Shown here one piece after another: positions 55,872 to 64,000 of a stretch of 64,000 nt of DNA. A program made the position numbers and the translations under genes. The stretch is from Coprosoma sp963632935 (GTDB lineage Bacteria > Bacillota_I > Bacilli_A > RF39 > UBA660): positions 1-64,000 of the forward strand of contig CAVGWA010000001.1 in the NCBI GenBank assembly GCA_963632935.1, in the 5' to 3' direction. The notes beneath the pieces were generated by a model. That model did no database searches and was not told the DNA's origin. It saw only the letters and a program-made list of their open reading frames with translations. Positions within the stretch are counted from its first letter, which is position 1; every line of letters starts with the position of its first letter.

Positions 55872-57269
55872 GTAGAATATTTTATATGCTCTATAGGCAT
55901 TATATATATCAAATTTACTTGTTATTTCGTATGGTGAGTGCATTGATAAGACGGGAATTCCACAATCTAGTACATCTAGACCTTTGTTGGCTAGTATATA
56001 TGCGATTGTTCCACCACCACCTACTCCTATTTTACCCATTTCACTATTTTGGTAGGCTATATTATTTCTTTCAAATAAATTTCTTATATATCCAACATAT
56101 TCTGCGTTTGCATCTGAGGCTCCACCTTTACTGGCTGTTCCTGTATATTTTATTATTGAAATTCCATGGGATATATATGATTCGTTATTTTTTTCATATA
56201 TGCCTTGGAAGTTTGGATTGTATGCTCCTGTTACGTCGGCTGATAGAACTTTTGAATTATTAAATATTTTATCTAATAACCCTACTTTATTTCCTACTGT
56301 TTTTTCTAATAATATTTGAATAAAGTTTTCAAATGTTCTTGAACACATTCCAGTGTTTCCCACGCTTCCTATTTCTTCTTTATCTGCTAATAGGCAAATG
56401 CATGTTTTCTTTGGATTTTCTATGTTTGCTAATGCTGTTATACTTGTATATGCACATGATCTATCATCTTGTCCATATCCAGCAATTAAACTTTTATCAA
56501 AGCCTAAACTTTTTGCATTAATTGCTGGAACAAATTCTATCTCACTACTAACAAAATCAGATTCGGTAATTTCGTATTTTTGGTTTAATAAATTTAAAAT
56601 ATTTAATTTTGTTTTTTCACTTATTTCTTCATCTGTTTCATATGGTATATTGCCAACTAATATATTTAAATCTTCACCACTTATTGCTTCTTCTAGGTTT
56701 TTTTTATTTTGCTGTTTTGAAAGATGTGGTAATAAATCTGCGATGGTGAATATTGGATCGTCTTCTTTTTCTCCAATGTTTACTGTTAGTTTTTCACCAT
56801 TTGCTTTTATTATTACACCATGCATGCTTAATGGAATATTTACCCATTGATATTTTTTTATTCCACCATAGTAGTGTGTTTTAAACATTGCAAGTTCTGT
56901 TTGTTCGTATAATGGGTTAGGTTTTAAATCTAATCTTGGTGAGTCAATGTGAGCTCCTATTATGTTAAATCCTTTTTCTAAATCTTCACTTCCTATTATT
57001 GCGGCATAGATATTTTTGTTTCTATTTATATAAAATACTTTTTCTCCTGCTTTTAGGCATTCTTCTTTTTCAATATTTTTAAAACCGTTTTTTATTAATA
57101 GTTGTGATATTTTTTCAACGCATTCTCTTTCTGTTTTTGCTTCATTTAGAAATTTTATATATTTATTACTGTAATCAAATATTTTTTCTTTTTCTTCTTT
57201 GGTTGTTTTTTCCCAACCTGATTTTGATTTTTTGAATAGTTTTTCTTTTAATTCTTTAGCGTTTTTCAT
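55860..57269 (-). CDS. M18-family aminopeptidase
   Basis: 469 aa. Zinc-site motifs: GAHIDSPRLDLKP, AGYGQDDRSCAY, LADKEEIGSVG, LSADVTGAYNP and CGIPVLSMHSPYE; GTASKGGASDANAEY lines the active site. A dinuclear metallo-aminopeptidase for acidic/neutral N-terminal residues, acting in peptide turnover in the cytoplasm. Follows mbl by 25 bp on the same strand. Confidence 0.93.
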   Translation of the reverse strand: MKNAKELKEKLFKKSKSGWEKTTKEEKEKIFDYSNKYIKFLNEAKTERECVEKISQLLIKNGFKNIEKEECLKAGEKVFYINRNKNIYAAIIGSEDLEKGFNIIGAHIDSPRLDLKPNPLYEQTELAMFKTHYYGGIKKYQWVNIPLSMHGVIIKANGEKLTVNIGEKEDDPIFTIADLLPHLSKQQNKKNLEEAISGEDLNILVGNIPYETDEEISEKTKLNILNLLNQKYEITESDFVSSEIEFVPAINAKSLGFDKSLIAGYGQDDRSCAYTSITALANIENPKKTCICLLADKEEIGSVGNTGMCSRTFENFIQILLEKTVGNKVGLLDKIFNNSKVLSADVTGAYNPNFQGIYEKNNESYISHGISIIKYTGTASKGGASDANAEYVGYIRNLFERNNIAYQNSEMGKIGVGGGGTIAYILANKGLDVLDCGIPVLSMHSPYEITSKFDIYNAYRAYKIFYKDE

Positions 57270-57294
57270 ATATGACCTCCATTTGTATTATGGA

Positions 57295-58302
57295 CTAATA
57301 ATTTTTGTTTAAACCACTTTCTAGTAATGGGATGTTTTCTAATAAGACACCTGTTCCTTCAACTACACATGTAAGTGGTGATTCTGCTATAAATACTGGA
57401 ACTTTTAGTTCGTGACTTAAAAGTTTATCTATCCCATCTAAGAGTGCTCCACCGCCTGTTATTACTATTCCTTTATCAATTATGTCTGCTGATAATTCTG
57501 GTGGTGTTTGTTCTAAAACCGATTTTGCTGTTCCAACAATTACGTAAGCACTTTCTCTTAGAGCTTCTTCTACTTCTTCTGATGATAATGTTATTGTATG
57601 AGGTAGACCTGTTACTAAGTCACGACCTCTTACTTCCATCTTTTCATCTTTTGATCCTGGAAAAACTGTTCCTATTTGAAATTTTATTTCTTCAGCTGTT
57701 CTATCTCCTACTAACAATTTATATTTTTCTCTGATGTATTTTATTATGTCATTATCAAAAACGTTTCCGGCTATTTTTATTGATGAAGATGTTACTATAC
57801 CACCTAGTGATAAAACTGCAACATCGGTTGTTCCTCCACCAATATCAATTACCATGTTTCCACTTGGTTTTGATATGTCCATTCCAGCGCCTACGGCTGC
57901 TACTTTTGGTTCTTCTTCTAGGTATACTTTTCTAGCACCCGTTTTTTCTGCGGCTTCTCTTATAGCGTTTTTTTCTACTTGTGTTATGTTTGAAGGACAG
58001 CATATTAGTATTCTTGGTCTGCCAAAGAAGCTTTTTCCATTTACTTTTCTTATAAAATTATTAAGCATAATTTCTGTTATTTCGAAGTCTGCAATTACTC
58101 CATCTTTCATTGGTCTTATGGCTTTTACTTGTCCAGGGGTTCTTCCTAACATTTCTTTTGCAGTTGTTCCAACGGCAACTGGTCTTTTTGTTTCTTCATC
58201 TATGGCCACTACACTTGGTTCATTTAATACTATTCCTTGTCCTTTTATGTAAATTAGAACATTTGCTGTTCCTAAATCTATTCCTATATCTTTTGAAAAC
58301 AT
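57295..58302 (-). CDS. mbl: Rod-shape actin homologue Mbl/MreB
   Basis: 335 aa. DIGIDLGTANVLIYIKG (phosphate 1), VIDIGGGTTDVAVLSLGG (phosphate 2) and GIVITGGGALLDGIDKL (adenosine). KGIVLNEPSV-type start and FFGRPRILICCPSNIT favour the Mbl paralogue over MreB. It organises lateral wall synthesis; no mreC or mreD is adjacent, which also suits Mbl. Confidence 0.93.
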   Translation of the reverse strand: MFSKDIGIDLGTANVLIYIKGQGIVLNEPSVVAIDEETKRPVAVGTTAKEMLGRTPGQVKAIRPMKDGVIADFEITEIMLNNFIRKVNGKSFFGRPRILICCPSNITQVEKNAIREAAEKTGARKVYLEEEPKVAAVGAGMDISKPSGNMVIDIGGGTTDVAVLSLGGIVTSSSIKIAGNVFDNDIIKYIREKYKLLVGDRTAEEIKFQIGTVFPGSKDEKMEVRGRDLVTGLPHTITLSSEEVEEALRESAYVIVGTAKSVLEQTPPELSADIIDKGIVITGGGALLDGIDKLLSHELKVPVFIAESPLTCVVEGTGVLLENIPLLESGLNKNY

Positions 58303-58382
58303 TTTATCACCCTTTTTCTTTAAGTATTATAACATACAGCGTTCTTTATTCGCAACAAATTATTTCGACATTTTATTAATAA

Positions 58383-59240
58383 TTAGTGCTTATAATAATG
58401 TGTTCTGTTCATGTATTTATTTCGTTTTTTATTTTTTATTGTGAAGATAATTATAGCTATTATAATTGGTGATGAAAGGATTAAAATTCCTATTGCCATT
58501 CCTATTATGTCTGTTATAAACATACTTTTTGAATAATTTATATAGTATTTTTGTATTTCGTTATTTTCTGCTGTTATATAGATTGTTATTTTATTATTTC
58601 CCGTTTTTAATTTGTTATTTCCTTCTATGTTTATTTTTGCTTTTTTATCTTCAGTTATTATATTTATTTTTAATGATTTCCTGTTTGATGTTACGAAAAT
58701 ATTGTTTATTTCATTATCTATAAATTTATATTCTTTGCCATCAATTTTAATTGTTTTTATTTTATTATTACTACTTAGTTTTTTGTTTCTTATTATGTTT
58801 ATTGTGTATGTTTTAGTCATACCACCTGGAGTTGTTAATTTTGCTTCTATTTTGTTATTTCCTATTTCTAAGTTTTTTGTTTTTTCGTATTCTACTTTTG
58901 CATATTGATAATTTGGGAGTATTTCTATGTTTGCGGTGGAGTCATATGTTGTAAATGTCATTTCATCATTTGTTTGAATATTTGTTTGATTTATTGTTAC
59001 ACTTTTCAGAGAAATATCATTATATTCTGCACATGGGTCTGTGTATATGGCATCTCCTTCGGCAATAAAACCGGCATCCGTTTGCTTTGCTTTGTGGTAG
59101 TGATTATTGTGATAGCCATATGTTATTCCATTACATGATTTTATCGAGTTTTCATATAACTGTCCTTCATCAGCTTTTACACTATTGATACTTATTCCAA
59201 ATAGAAACAATAGCAAAAAAGCATATCTTGTTTTTTTCAT
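58383..59240 (-). CDS. Secreted/membrane-anchored protein with YHYH-like motif
   Basis: 285 aa. Signal peptide at 1-23 (MKKTRYAFLLLFLFGISINS). CNGITYGYHNNHYHKAK (~35-51) is a His/Tyr-rich YHYH-like motif. Beta-rich cadherin-like segments follow (VTINQTNIQTNDEMTF; TKTYTINIIRNKKL; KYYINYSK). A C-terminal transmembrane helix (~240-265) is followed by a Lys/His-rich tail. It is probably displayed on the cell surface; the His cluster could bind metal (inference). Confidence 0.65.
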   Translation of the reverse strand: MKKTRYAFLLLFLFGISINSVKADEGQLYENSIKSCNGITYGYHNNHYHKAKQTDAGFIAEGDAIYTDPCAEYNDISLKSVTINQTNIQTNDEMTFTTYDSTANIEILPNYQYAKVEYEKTKNLEIGNNKIEAKLTTPGGMTKTYTINIIRNKKLSSNNKIKTIKIDGKEYKFIDNEINNIFVTSNRKSLKINIITEDKKAKINIEGNNKLKTGNNKITIYITAENNEIQKYYINYSKSMFITDIIGMAIGILILSSPIIIAIIIFTIKNKKRNKYMNRTHYYKH

Positions 59241-59398
59241 GATACCACCTACTCCATTTAATTTTTTTGAATGCTATATAATAGTATACAGCAACAACAA
59301 TATAATATCAAAAGAAAGTGAGAATTTTGTTTATTTTTTTGTTATATTTTAAAATTAACAAGAATAAAAAAATAAAAAAGATTTTGTGATATAAAAAA

Positions 59399-59415
59399 AG
59401 TGACTTTTCGTCACT
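59399..59415 (-). terminator. Terminator of the pyrophosphatase gene
   Basis: AGTGAC (59399-59404) and GTCACT (59410-59415), 5-nt loop; T7 on the minus strand. The stop codon overlaps the stem. The rest of 59241-59398 has no gene. Confidence 0.75.
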
Positions 59416-61030
59416 AATTTTCCATGTAATTCATAATTTTTGGTACAATTTGTTTTTTTCTTGAAACAAGACCTTCAAAAAAGTGGCCTTGTTCAATATT
59501 TTCTACACCAAATGAATTTGCGAATATTTCTTTGCTTTTTTCATTAAAGAAAATATAAGAACCATTTTTTAAAATGTCTGTTACAAATAGGGCAATTGCT
59601 ATGTATCCTTCATCTTGAGCATCTTCATTTAATTCTTTGATGAACTCATCTTTTTTATTTAAGATTTCTGATGTTGTCATAGTAGAAACTTGTCCTATTC
59701 CAAATTTTTGATTTTCTACCATAAAGTTTTTAAAGTCTTCGTGGATTATTTCAGAAATGCTTTTTCCTTTCATTGAAGAACCAGCTTTAAACATTTCCAT
59801 ACCATATTCTTTATAATCAACACCAGCGATTTTGCTTAGGGTTTCTAAGGCTTGTTTATCTATGTCAGTTGTTGTTGGCGATGTTAAAAGTAAAGTATCA
59901 GAGATAATTCCGGATATCATTAGGCCAGCAATTTCTTTTGGCACTTCTATATTATTTTCTTTGTACATTAGGTATAAAATAGTTTCAGTACATCCTAATG
60001 GCATATTTCTAAAGTTAATAGGCATGCTTGTACCTATGTTTCCAATTTTATGGTGATCGACTATTTCAATAATATCTGCTTCATCTAGGCCAATAACACT
60101 TTGTTCTTTTTCATTGTGATCGACTAAGATAACTTTTTTTGGATGTTTTGAATTTGCGGAACTTATTTTGAAAACGCCTAGACATTTTCCATTGTTATCT
60201 AAGATAGGGTAATTACTAAATTTTTTCTTGTTTGCTAAATCTAATACTTCTGATAAAGCATCGTTTTCGTTTACTGTTATAATGTTTGTTTCCATTTTTG
60301 TTTTGATAAAGTTACTTAAAACAACTAGGTTAGAAGCAACTAGAGTATCATAGTCAGTACTTATAACATCAACTTGATTTTTTTTGGCTAATTGTAGGTG
60401 TTCTTCTTTCATTTGAACGCCGTTAGTTAAGATAATTATTGATGCACAATTTTCTATGGCGTATTCTATGATACTATGTCTATCTCCAACGATTAAAACG
60501 CTTTCTTTATCTATGTTTACTTTTTCTTTGAATGTTGTGCTTCTATAGCCTGCGGTTAAAATATTACCTATGATTTCTTTATCAAATCTTAAAATTTCTT
60601 TACCATTTAGGGCAGAAAGTAGGTTATCATATGATGTGTCTAATTTATTTAAATTACCATCAATTAGATTACCTAAGGCATCTTTCATTGAAATTGCTCC
60701 AACATATTTTCCTTTTTTATTTACAACTGGAATGGTTCCAATTTTTGTTTCGTTCATATATTTGTAACCATCTAGTATTGAATTTTCTTCATTTAAAAAA
60801 CAATTCTCTTCATAATCAATGTCTTTTATTTGTAATCTTACATCATTTAAGTATTTAGGTGTTTCAACTTTAAAGTAGTTTAATACAAATTTTGTTTCAT
60901 TGTTGATATTTCCTAATATTCTAGGTTCACAGTCCATTCCTAATTTATTTTTTAGGTATGATAGTACTATAGCTGAAGTTACTGTATCTGTGTCCGGTTT
61001 TTGATGTCCAAATACGAATGTTTTTTCCAT
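59414..61030 (-). CDS. ppaC: Manganese-dependent inorganic pyrophosphatase with CBS and DRTGG domains
   Basis: 538 aa. The DHH-type core is split by a regulatory insert: FGHQKPDTDTVTSAI at the N-terminus; CBS1 (~70-125), DRTGG (~140-240), CBS2 (~250-300); then ILVDHNEKEQSV, IVDHHKIGNI and a DHHA2 end (KAGSSMKGKSISEI). Family II PPases drive biosynthesis by removing PPi. CBS-DRTGG versions are controlled by AMP, ADP and diadenosine polyphosphates. Monocistronic. Confidence 0.95.
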   Translation of the reverse strand: MEKTFVFGHQKPDTDTVTSAIVLSYLKNKLGMDCEPRILGNINNETKFVLNYFKVETPKYLNDVRLQIKDIDYEENCFLNEENSILDGYKYMNETKIGTIPVVNKKGKYVGAISMKDALGNLIDGNLNKLDTSYDNLLSALNGKEILRFDKEIIGNILTAGYRSTTFKEKVNIDKESVLIVGDRHSIIEYAIENCASIIILTNGVQMKEEHLQLAKKNQVDVISTDYDTLVASNLVVLSNFIKTKMETNIITVNENDALSEVLDLANKKKFSNYPILDNNGKCLGVFKISSANSKHPKKVILVDHNEKEQSVIGLDEADIIEIVDHHKIGNIGTSMPINFRNMPLGCTETILYLMYKENNIEVPKEIAGLMISGIISDTLLLTSPTTTDIDKQALETLSKIAGVDYKEYGMEMFKAGSSMKGKSISEIIHEDFKNFMVENQKFGIGQVSTMTTSEILNKKDEFIKELNEDAQDEGYIAIALFVTDILKNGSYIFFNEKSKEIFANSFGVENIEQGHFFEGLVSRKKQIVPKIMNYMEN

Positions 61031-61139
61031 TTAATCCTCTCCTTTTTTAAGCTGTAACAATTATAGCACTTTTTAATTTTTATTTAAAGTATAATTATTA
61101 TATTTTCACGCACAATAAAATCTAGAAAGAAGGTTGAAA

Positions 61140-61658
61140 ATGAAACAATTTGGAATCATTAGACGAATAGATGAGCTTGGGAGAATTGTAATTCCAAAAG
61201 AGATGAGAAGGGCTTTAAGAATTAAAAATGGGGATAGTTTAGAAATATTTATTGATAGGGAAAATATAGTTTTGAAAAGGTACTCAGAGATAAATGAATT
61301 TTCTGATTTGGCTAGGGTTATTGTTAATTTGATTGGGAATTATTTGAAGTGTGATGTTTTATTATGTGATACAAATTGTTATTTATTTGGTTCTGGCGAT
61401 GGAGGAAAAAGTTATATAAATAAAAATGTAAGTAATGATATTATTGATATTTTGGAAAAAAGAAAGTTAGTTAGTAGGGATAATGTTTGTTTGATAGGCA
61501 GTGAAAGTAGGGAAGGAGAGTTTATTATAAATCCTATTGTTTCTGGTGGTGATGTTTTAGGCGGAATTATTGTATTTTGTCCTGATGAGTTTACTTCTGA
61601 TAATATAAATATACTCAATTTTGGATCTAAAATTTTAGAAAGACATATTGAAAACTGA
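61140..61658 (+). CDS. spoVT: SpoVT-like sporulation transcription regulator
   Basis: 172 aa. The N-terminal AbrB-type swapped-hairpin domain is IRRIDELGRIVIPKEMRRAL, RIKNGDSLEIFIDRENIVLK. The C-terminal GAF-like domain (~55-172) has VNLIGNYLKCDVLLCDTNCY and SGGDVLGGIIVFCPDEFT. SpoVT tunes forespore sigma-G gene expression and spore germination. The ATG at 61140 with AAGAAGG upstream is chosen; a TTG two codons earlier is possible. Supports endospore formation in this organism. Confidence 0.9.
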   Translation: MKQFGIIRRIDELGRIVIPKEMRRALRIKNGDSLEIFIDRENIVLKRYSEINEFSDLARVIVNLIGNYLKCDVLLCDTNCYLFGSGDGGKSYINKNVSNDIIDILEKRKLVSRDNVCLIGSESREGEFIINPIVSGGDVLGGIIVFCPDEFTSDNINILNFGSKILERHIEN

Positions 61659-61676
61659 TATTAAAAATGTTATAAT

Positions 61677-61886
61677 TACCGTGAAATGCGAGGAAAGAAA
61701 GAACGGTAGGTAACTTTATAGAGAGTTTATGTTTGGTGGAAATAAACAAGGTGACTATCTTAAATGGCTCTGGAGCAGTCTAACTATGTTAGAACGTAAT
61801 CACACGTTACGTGTTTGAGGTAAGTTTTCTTACAAATTAAGGTGGTACCACGTTCAAAACGTCCTTATATATAGGATGTTTTTTAT
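61677..61886 (+). promoter_or_regulatory. T-box riboswitch upstream of metG
   Basis: Stem I with AGAGAG and GGTGG elements (about 61719-61740), likely specifier ATG at 61764-61766 in TTAAATGGC, T-box GGTGGTACCACG (61841-61852), then the terminator CGTCCT/AGGATG with T6 (about 61859-61880). Uncharged tRNA-Met would stabilise the antiterminator and turn on metG. Confidence 0.85.
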
Positions 61887-61902
61887 TTTGAGGAGGGATA
61901 TT

Positions 61903-63465
61903 ATGAAACCAAAATTTTATATTACAACATCTATATTTTATGCTTCGGCTAAACCACATATTGGAAATACTTATGAGGGTATTTTGACTGATGCGATTGC
62001 GAGATATAAACGATTGATGGGATTTGATGTTAGATTTCACACTGGAACTGATGAACATGGCGAGAAGGTTGAATTAAAAGCAAGGGAAGCTTCTAAGAGT
62101 CCTCAAGAATATGTTGATGAGGTTTCTTTAGAGGTTAAAAGAATTGATGATTTAATGAACATAAGTTATGATAAGTTTGTTAGAACTTCTAATCCACATC
62201 ATAAGGAAGTTGTTAGTAAGATTTTTAAGAGATTATATGAAAATGGTGATATTTATAAGGGTAAGTATGAAGGCCTTTATTGTACACCTTGTGAGTCGTT
62301 TTTTACTGAAAAGGATTTAGTGGACGGAAAATGTCCTGATTGTGGTCGTGATGTTCATAAAACTGAGGAAGAAGCTTACTTTTTGAAATTAAGTAAGTAC
62401 AATAAATGGCTTGAGGATTATATTGATTCTCATCCGGATTTTATTAAACCTGAAAGTAGAAAAAATGAAATTGTTAATAATTTTATTAAACCTGGAGTTC
62501 AAGATTTATGCATTTCAAGAACATCTTTTGATTGGGGTGTGAAGGTTCCGTTTGATGAGAAACATGTTATTTATGTTTGGCTGGATGCTTTGGTTAATTA
62601 TATTACTTTTGTAGGATATGATCCTGATAATAAGAGTGATGAATTTGATAAATATTGGCCTGCGGATGTACACATCATTGGTAAGGATATTTTGAGATTT
62701 CATACTATTTACTGGCCTGTAATTTTGAAAGCACTTGATTTACCATTACCAAAATGTATTTTTGGTCATCCTTGGGTATTATCATCTGATAGTGATAAAA
62801 TGAGTAAATCTAAGGGAAATGTTTTATATGCGGATAATTTGGCTCGTTTATTTGGTACTGATGCGATTAGATATTATGTTTTGCACGAAATTCCATATGG
62901 ACATGATGGTAATATAGGTTATGAATTGATTATTGATAGAATTAATTCTGATTTAGCAAATACATTAGGAAATTTGGTTAATAGAACAATTAATATGAGT
63001 TATAAGTATTTTGATGGTATTGTAAGTAATCCTAAGCAATATGAAGATGTTGATAAAGCTTTAATTGAAAGTGCGACTAGTTTAGGTGATAGAATTGATG
63101 AAAAGATGAATGATCTTAAGGTTGCTGATGCGATTGAAGAGATAATGGAATTATACAGACAAAGTAATAAATATATTGATGAAACAACGCCTTGGATTTT
63201 AGCTAAGGACGATAGTAAAAAGGAAAGACTTCAAACTGTTTTATATAATTTACTTGAATCTATTAGAATTGCAAATGTGTATTTGTCTGCTTTTTTACCT
63301 GAGACTGCCGAGAAAATATTTAAACAATTAAATACTCAAAATAATAGGGTAGAGAGTACTAAAGATTTTAACGGTATGGATGATGGTATTAAGCTAAATG
63401 AACCAGAAATTTTATTTGCTCGTATTGATAAAAGTGAATTTGAAAAAAAATTGGAAACTATTTAG
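61903..63465 (+). CDS. metG: Methionyl-tRNA synthetase
   Basis: 520 aa. The class I HIGH motif is PHIGN, the KMSKS loop is SDKMSKSKGN. Zinc knuckle residues CTPCESFF and CPDCGRD are present, giving the metal-binding MetRS type. The anticodon domain has ANTLGNLVNRT. The C-terminal dimer domain found in many MetRS is absent. GAGGAGGG precedes the ATG at 61903. Controlled by the T-box. Confidence 0.96.
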   Translation: MKPKFYITTSIFYASAKPHIGNTYEGILTDAIARYKRLMGFDVRFHTGTDEHGEKVELKAREASKSPQEYVDEVSLEVKRIDDLMNISYDKFVRTSNPHHKEVVSKIFKRLYENGDIYKGKYEGLYCTPCESFFTEKDLVDGKCPDCGRDVHKTEEEAYFLKLSKYNKWLEDYIDSHPDFIKPESRKNEIVNNFIKPGVQDLCISRTSFDWGVKVPFDEKHVIYVWLDALVNYITFVGYDPDNKSDEFDKYWPADVHIIGKDILRFHTIYWPVILKALDLPLPKCIFGHPWVLSSDSDKMSKSKGNVLYADNLARLFGTDAIRYYVLHEIPYGHDGNIGYELIIDRINSDLANTLGNLVNRTINMSYKYFDGIVSNPKQYEDVDKALIESATSLGDRIDEKMNDLKVADAIEEIMELYRQSNKYIDETTPWILAKDDSKKERLQTVLYNLLESIRIANVYLSAFLPETAEKIFKQLNTQNNRVESTKDFNGMDDGIKLNEPEILFARIDKSEFEKKLETI

Positions 63466-63583
63466 GTTTCCATTTTTGTTTGTAAATTGTTGTAAAATGT
63501 CGAGAGTTTATTGTTGCCTTTATAAATGTAATCGTGTTATTCTAGGGGTGGACGAATTAATAAAACAAGAGAGGAATATTAAC

Positions 63584-63748
63584 ATGAACCATAAAAACAT
63601 TAGTGGAATTGGTGTGATGTTCGTTTTTATTATTTTTTATTTAACAATGAGTATTATTGATAAATTTAATTATTTAGATTTTGTATACCTTTTGTTTATA
63701 ATTGGTTGTTTTATTAGATTTATTTTTATTAAAAAAGAACAAAATTAG
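63584..63748 (+). CDS. Small two-span membrane protein, unknown
   Basis: 54 aa: MNHKNISGIGVMFVFIIFYL, with hydrophobic helices at ~10-26 and ~31-49, then KKEQN. AGAGGAA precedes the ATG. A longer frame upstream overlaps metG and lacks a ribosome site. Function unknown. Confidence 0.6.
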   Translation: MNHKNISGIGVMFVFIIFYLTMSIIDKFNYLDFVYLLFIIGCFIRFIFIKKEQN

Positions 63749-63749
63749 G

Positions 63750-63785
63750 GGATTAATTTTTTAAGTTATTAATCTCTTTTTCTAA
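63750..63785. terminator. Bidirectional terminator
   Basis: GATTAAT (63753-63759) pairs with ATTAATC (63770-63776), with T-rich flanks; lies between convergent genes. Confidence 0.55.
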
Positions 63786-64000
63786 TGCTTTTATTACTTT
63801 TTCAAGCATATATATTGTATTTTCTTTATCATTAAATGTTGTTTTTTCATTTTTTAGTTGTACAAAGTAAGCATTTGTGCATAACATTTGAGCTATTAAC
63901 ATAAGCCAGTTTCCTAAGGCATTTTGTTCAGCTGATGTTGTGTCATCTAAAAGTAGATAACCTATTGCGACTGCACTTAGTGTTGAAAGTTTTGGAGGAA
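63771..64000 (-). CDS. Partial small conserved protein at the window edge
   Basis: The last 75 codons of a minus-strand gene whose start is beyond 64000. The visible part reads PPKLSTLSAVAIGYLLLDDT, TSAEQNALGNWLMLIAQMLC, then a helical end (YMLEKVIKALERD). The hydrophobic helices and regular pattern suggest a real small protein, possibly membrane-associated. Family not recognised. Confidence 0.6.

Noticed and set aside
1..64000. Alternative genetic code (TGA as Trp)
   Set aside because: Genes such as cotJB and the SSB use TGG for Trp, and several genes (the tail chaperone short form, for example) end sensibly at TGA, so the standard bacterial code fits.

Overview
The window comes from a very AT-rich, low-GC Gram-positive bacterium, probably a Bacilli/Erysipelotrichia-type gut lineage close to the RF39-like groups. 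TGA behaves as an ordinary stop codon. The host genes include endospore markers (a CotJA/CotJB-type coat protein, the CotJC manganese-catalase coat protein and a SpoVT regulator) plus Soj/Spo0J, Mbl and AddAB, so this looks like a spore former or a recent descendant of one. No tRNA, rRNA or CRISPR array was seen.

Left host arm (1-21 kb): a partial Rpn-type nuclease; a minus-strand block parA-parB-mscS; a nitroreductase; an ABC exporter; a COG2509 FAD protein; and a genome-maintenance block read leftward (SNF2 helicase, addB, addA, then pth, mfd). Two stretches (5.9-6.2 and 7.7-7.9 kb) hold only eroded coding remnants. A plus-strand cotJ locus follows: a fused CotJA/CotJB-like gene, then cotJC.

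Prophage (21151-49554): a complete siphovirus-like prophage of about 28.4 kb is inserted inside cotJC. An 11-bp sequence, TATGGTGGACC, occurs at both junctions. Removing one copy plus the element rejoins cotJC in frame (185 codons), and a large serine recombinase lies beside the right junction. This is the architecture of sporulation-gene intervening elements such as skin in sigK or SPbeta in spsM. From right to left the prophage carries the integrase; a small-RNA/peptide region; a MazF-like toxin; a HIRAN membrane protein; a cI/cro-type switch with palindromic operators; early and replication genes (DnaD-like protein, MazG-like, SSB, NinB-like, receiver-domain protein); a Gly-rich repeat protein; a small tyrosine recombinase; a possible late regulator beside 10-bp repeats; a frameshifted tail chaperone; HNH; a likely cos region; then terminase, portal, protease, capsid, connector, tail, tape measure, baseplate, holin and amidase.

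The most novel region is 47.49-47.80 kb. A promoter-hairpins-terminator RNA gene on the plus strand faces a 31-codon peptide gene on the minus strand. The two transcripts carry direct repeats that make the RNA complementary to the peptide's Shine-Dalgarno region and to part of its ORF, as in par/fst-type type I toxin-antitoxin loci.

Right host arm (49.5-64 kb): the rest of cotJC, a lipoprotein, typA, a Nudix hydrolase, a DUF421 membrane protein, a WecA/TagO-like transferase, an M18 aminopeptidase, mbl, a YHYH-motif surface protein, a CBS/DRTGG class II pyrophosphatase, spoVT, and metG behind a T-box riboswitch whose likely specifier codon is ATG. The window ends inside a small minus-strand gene.
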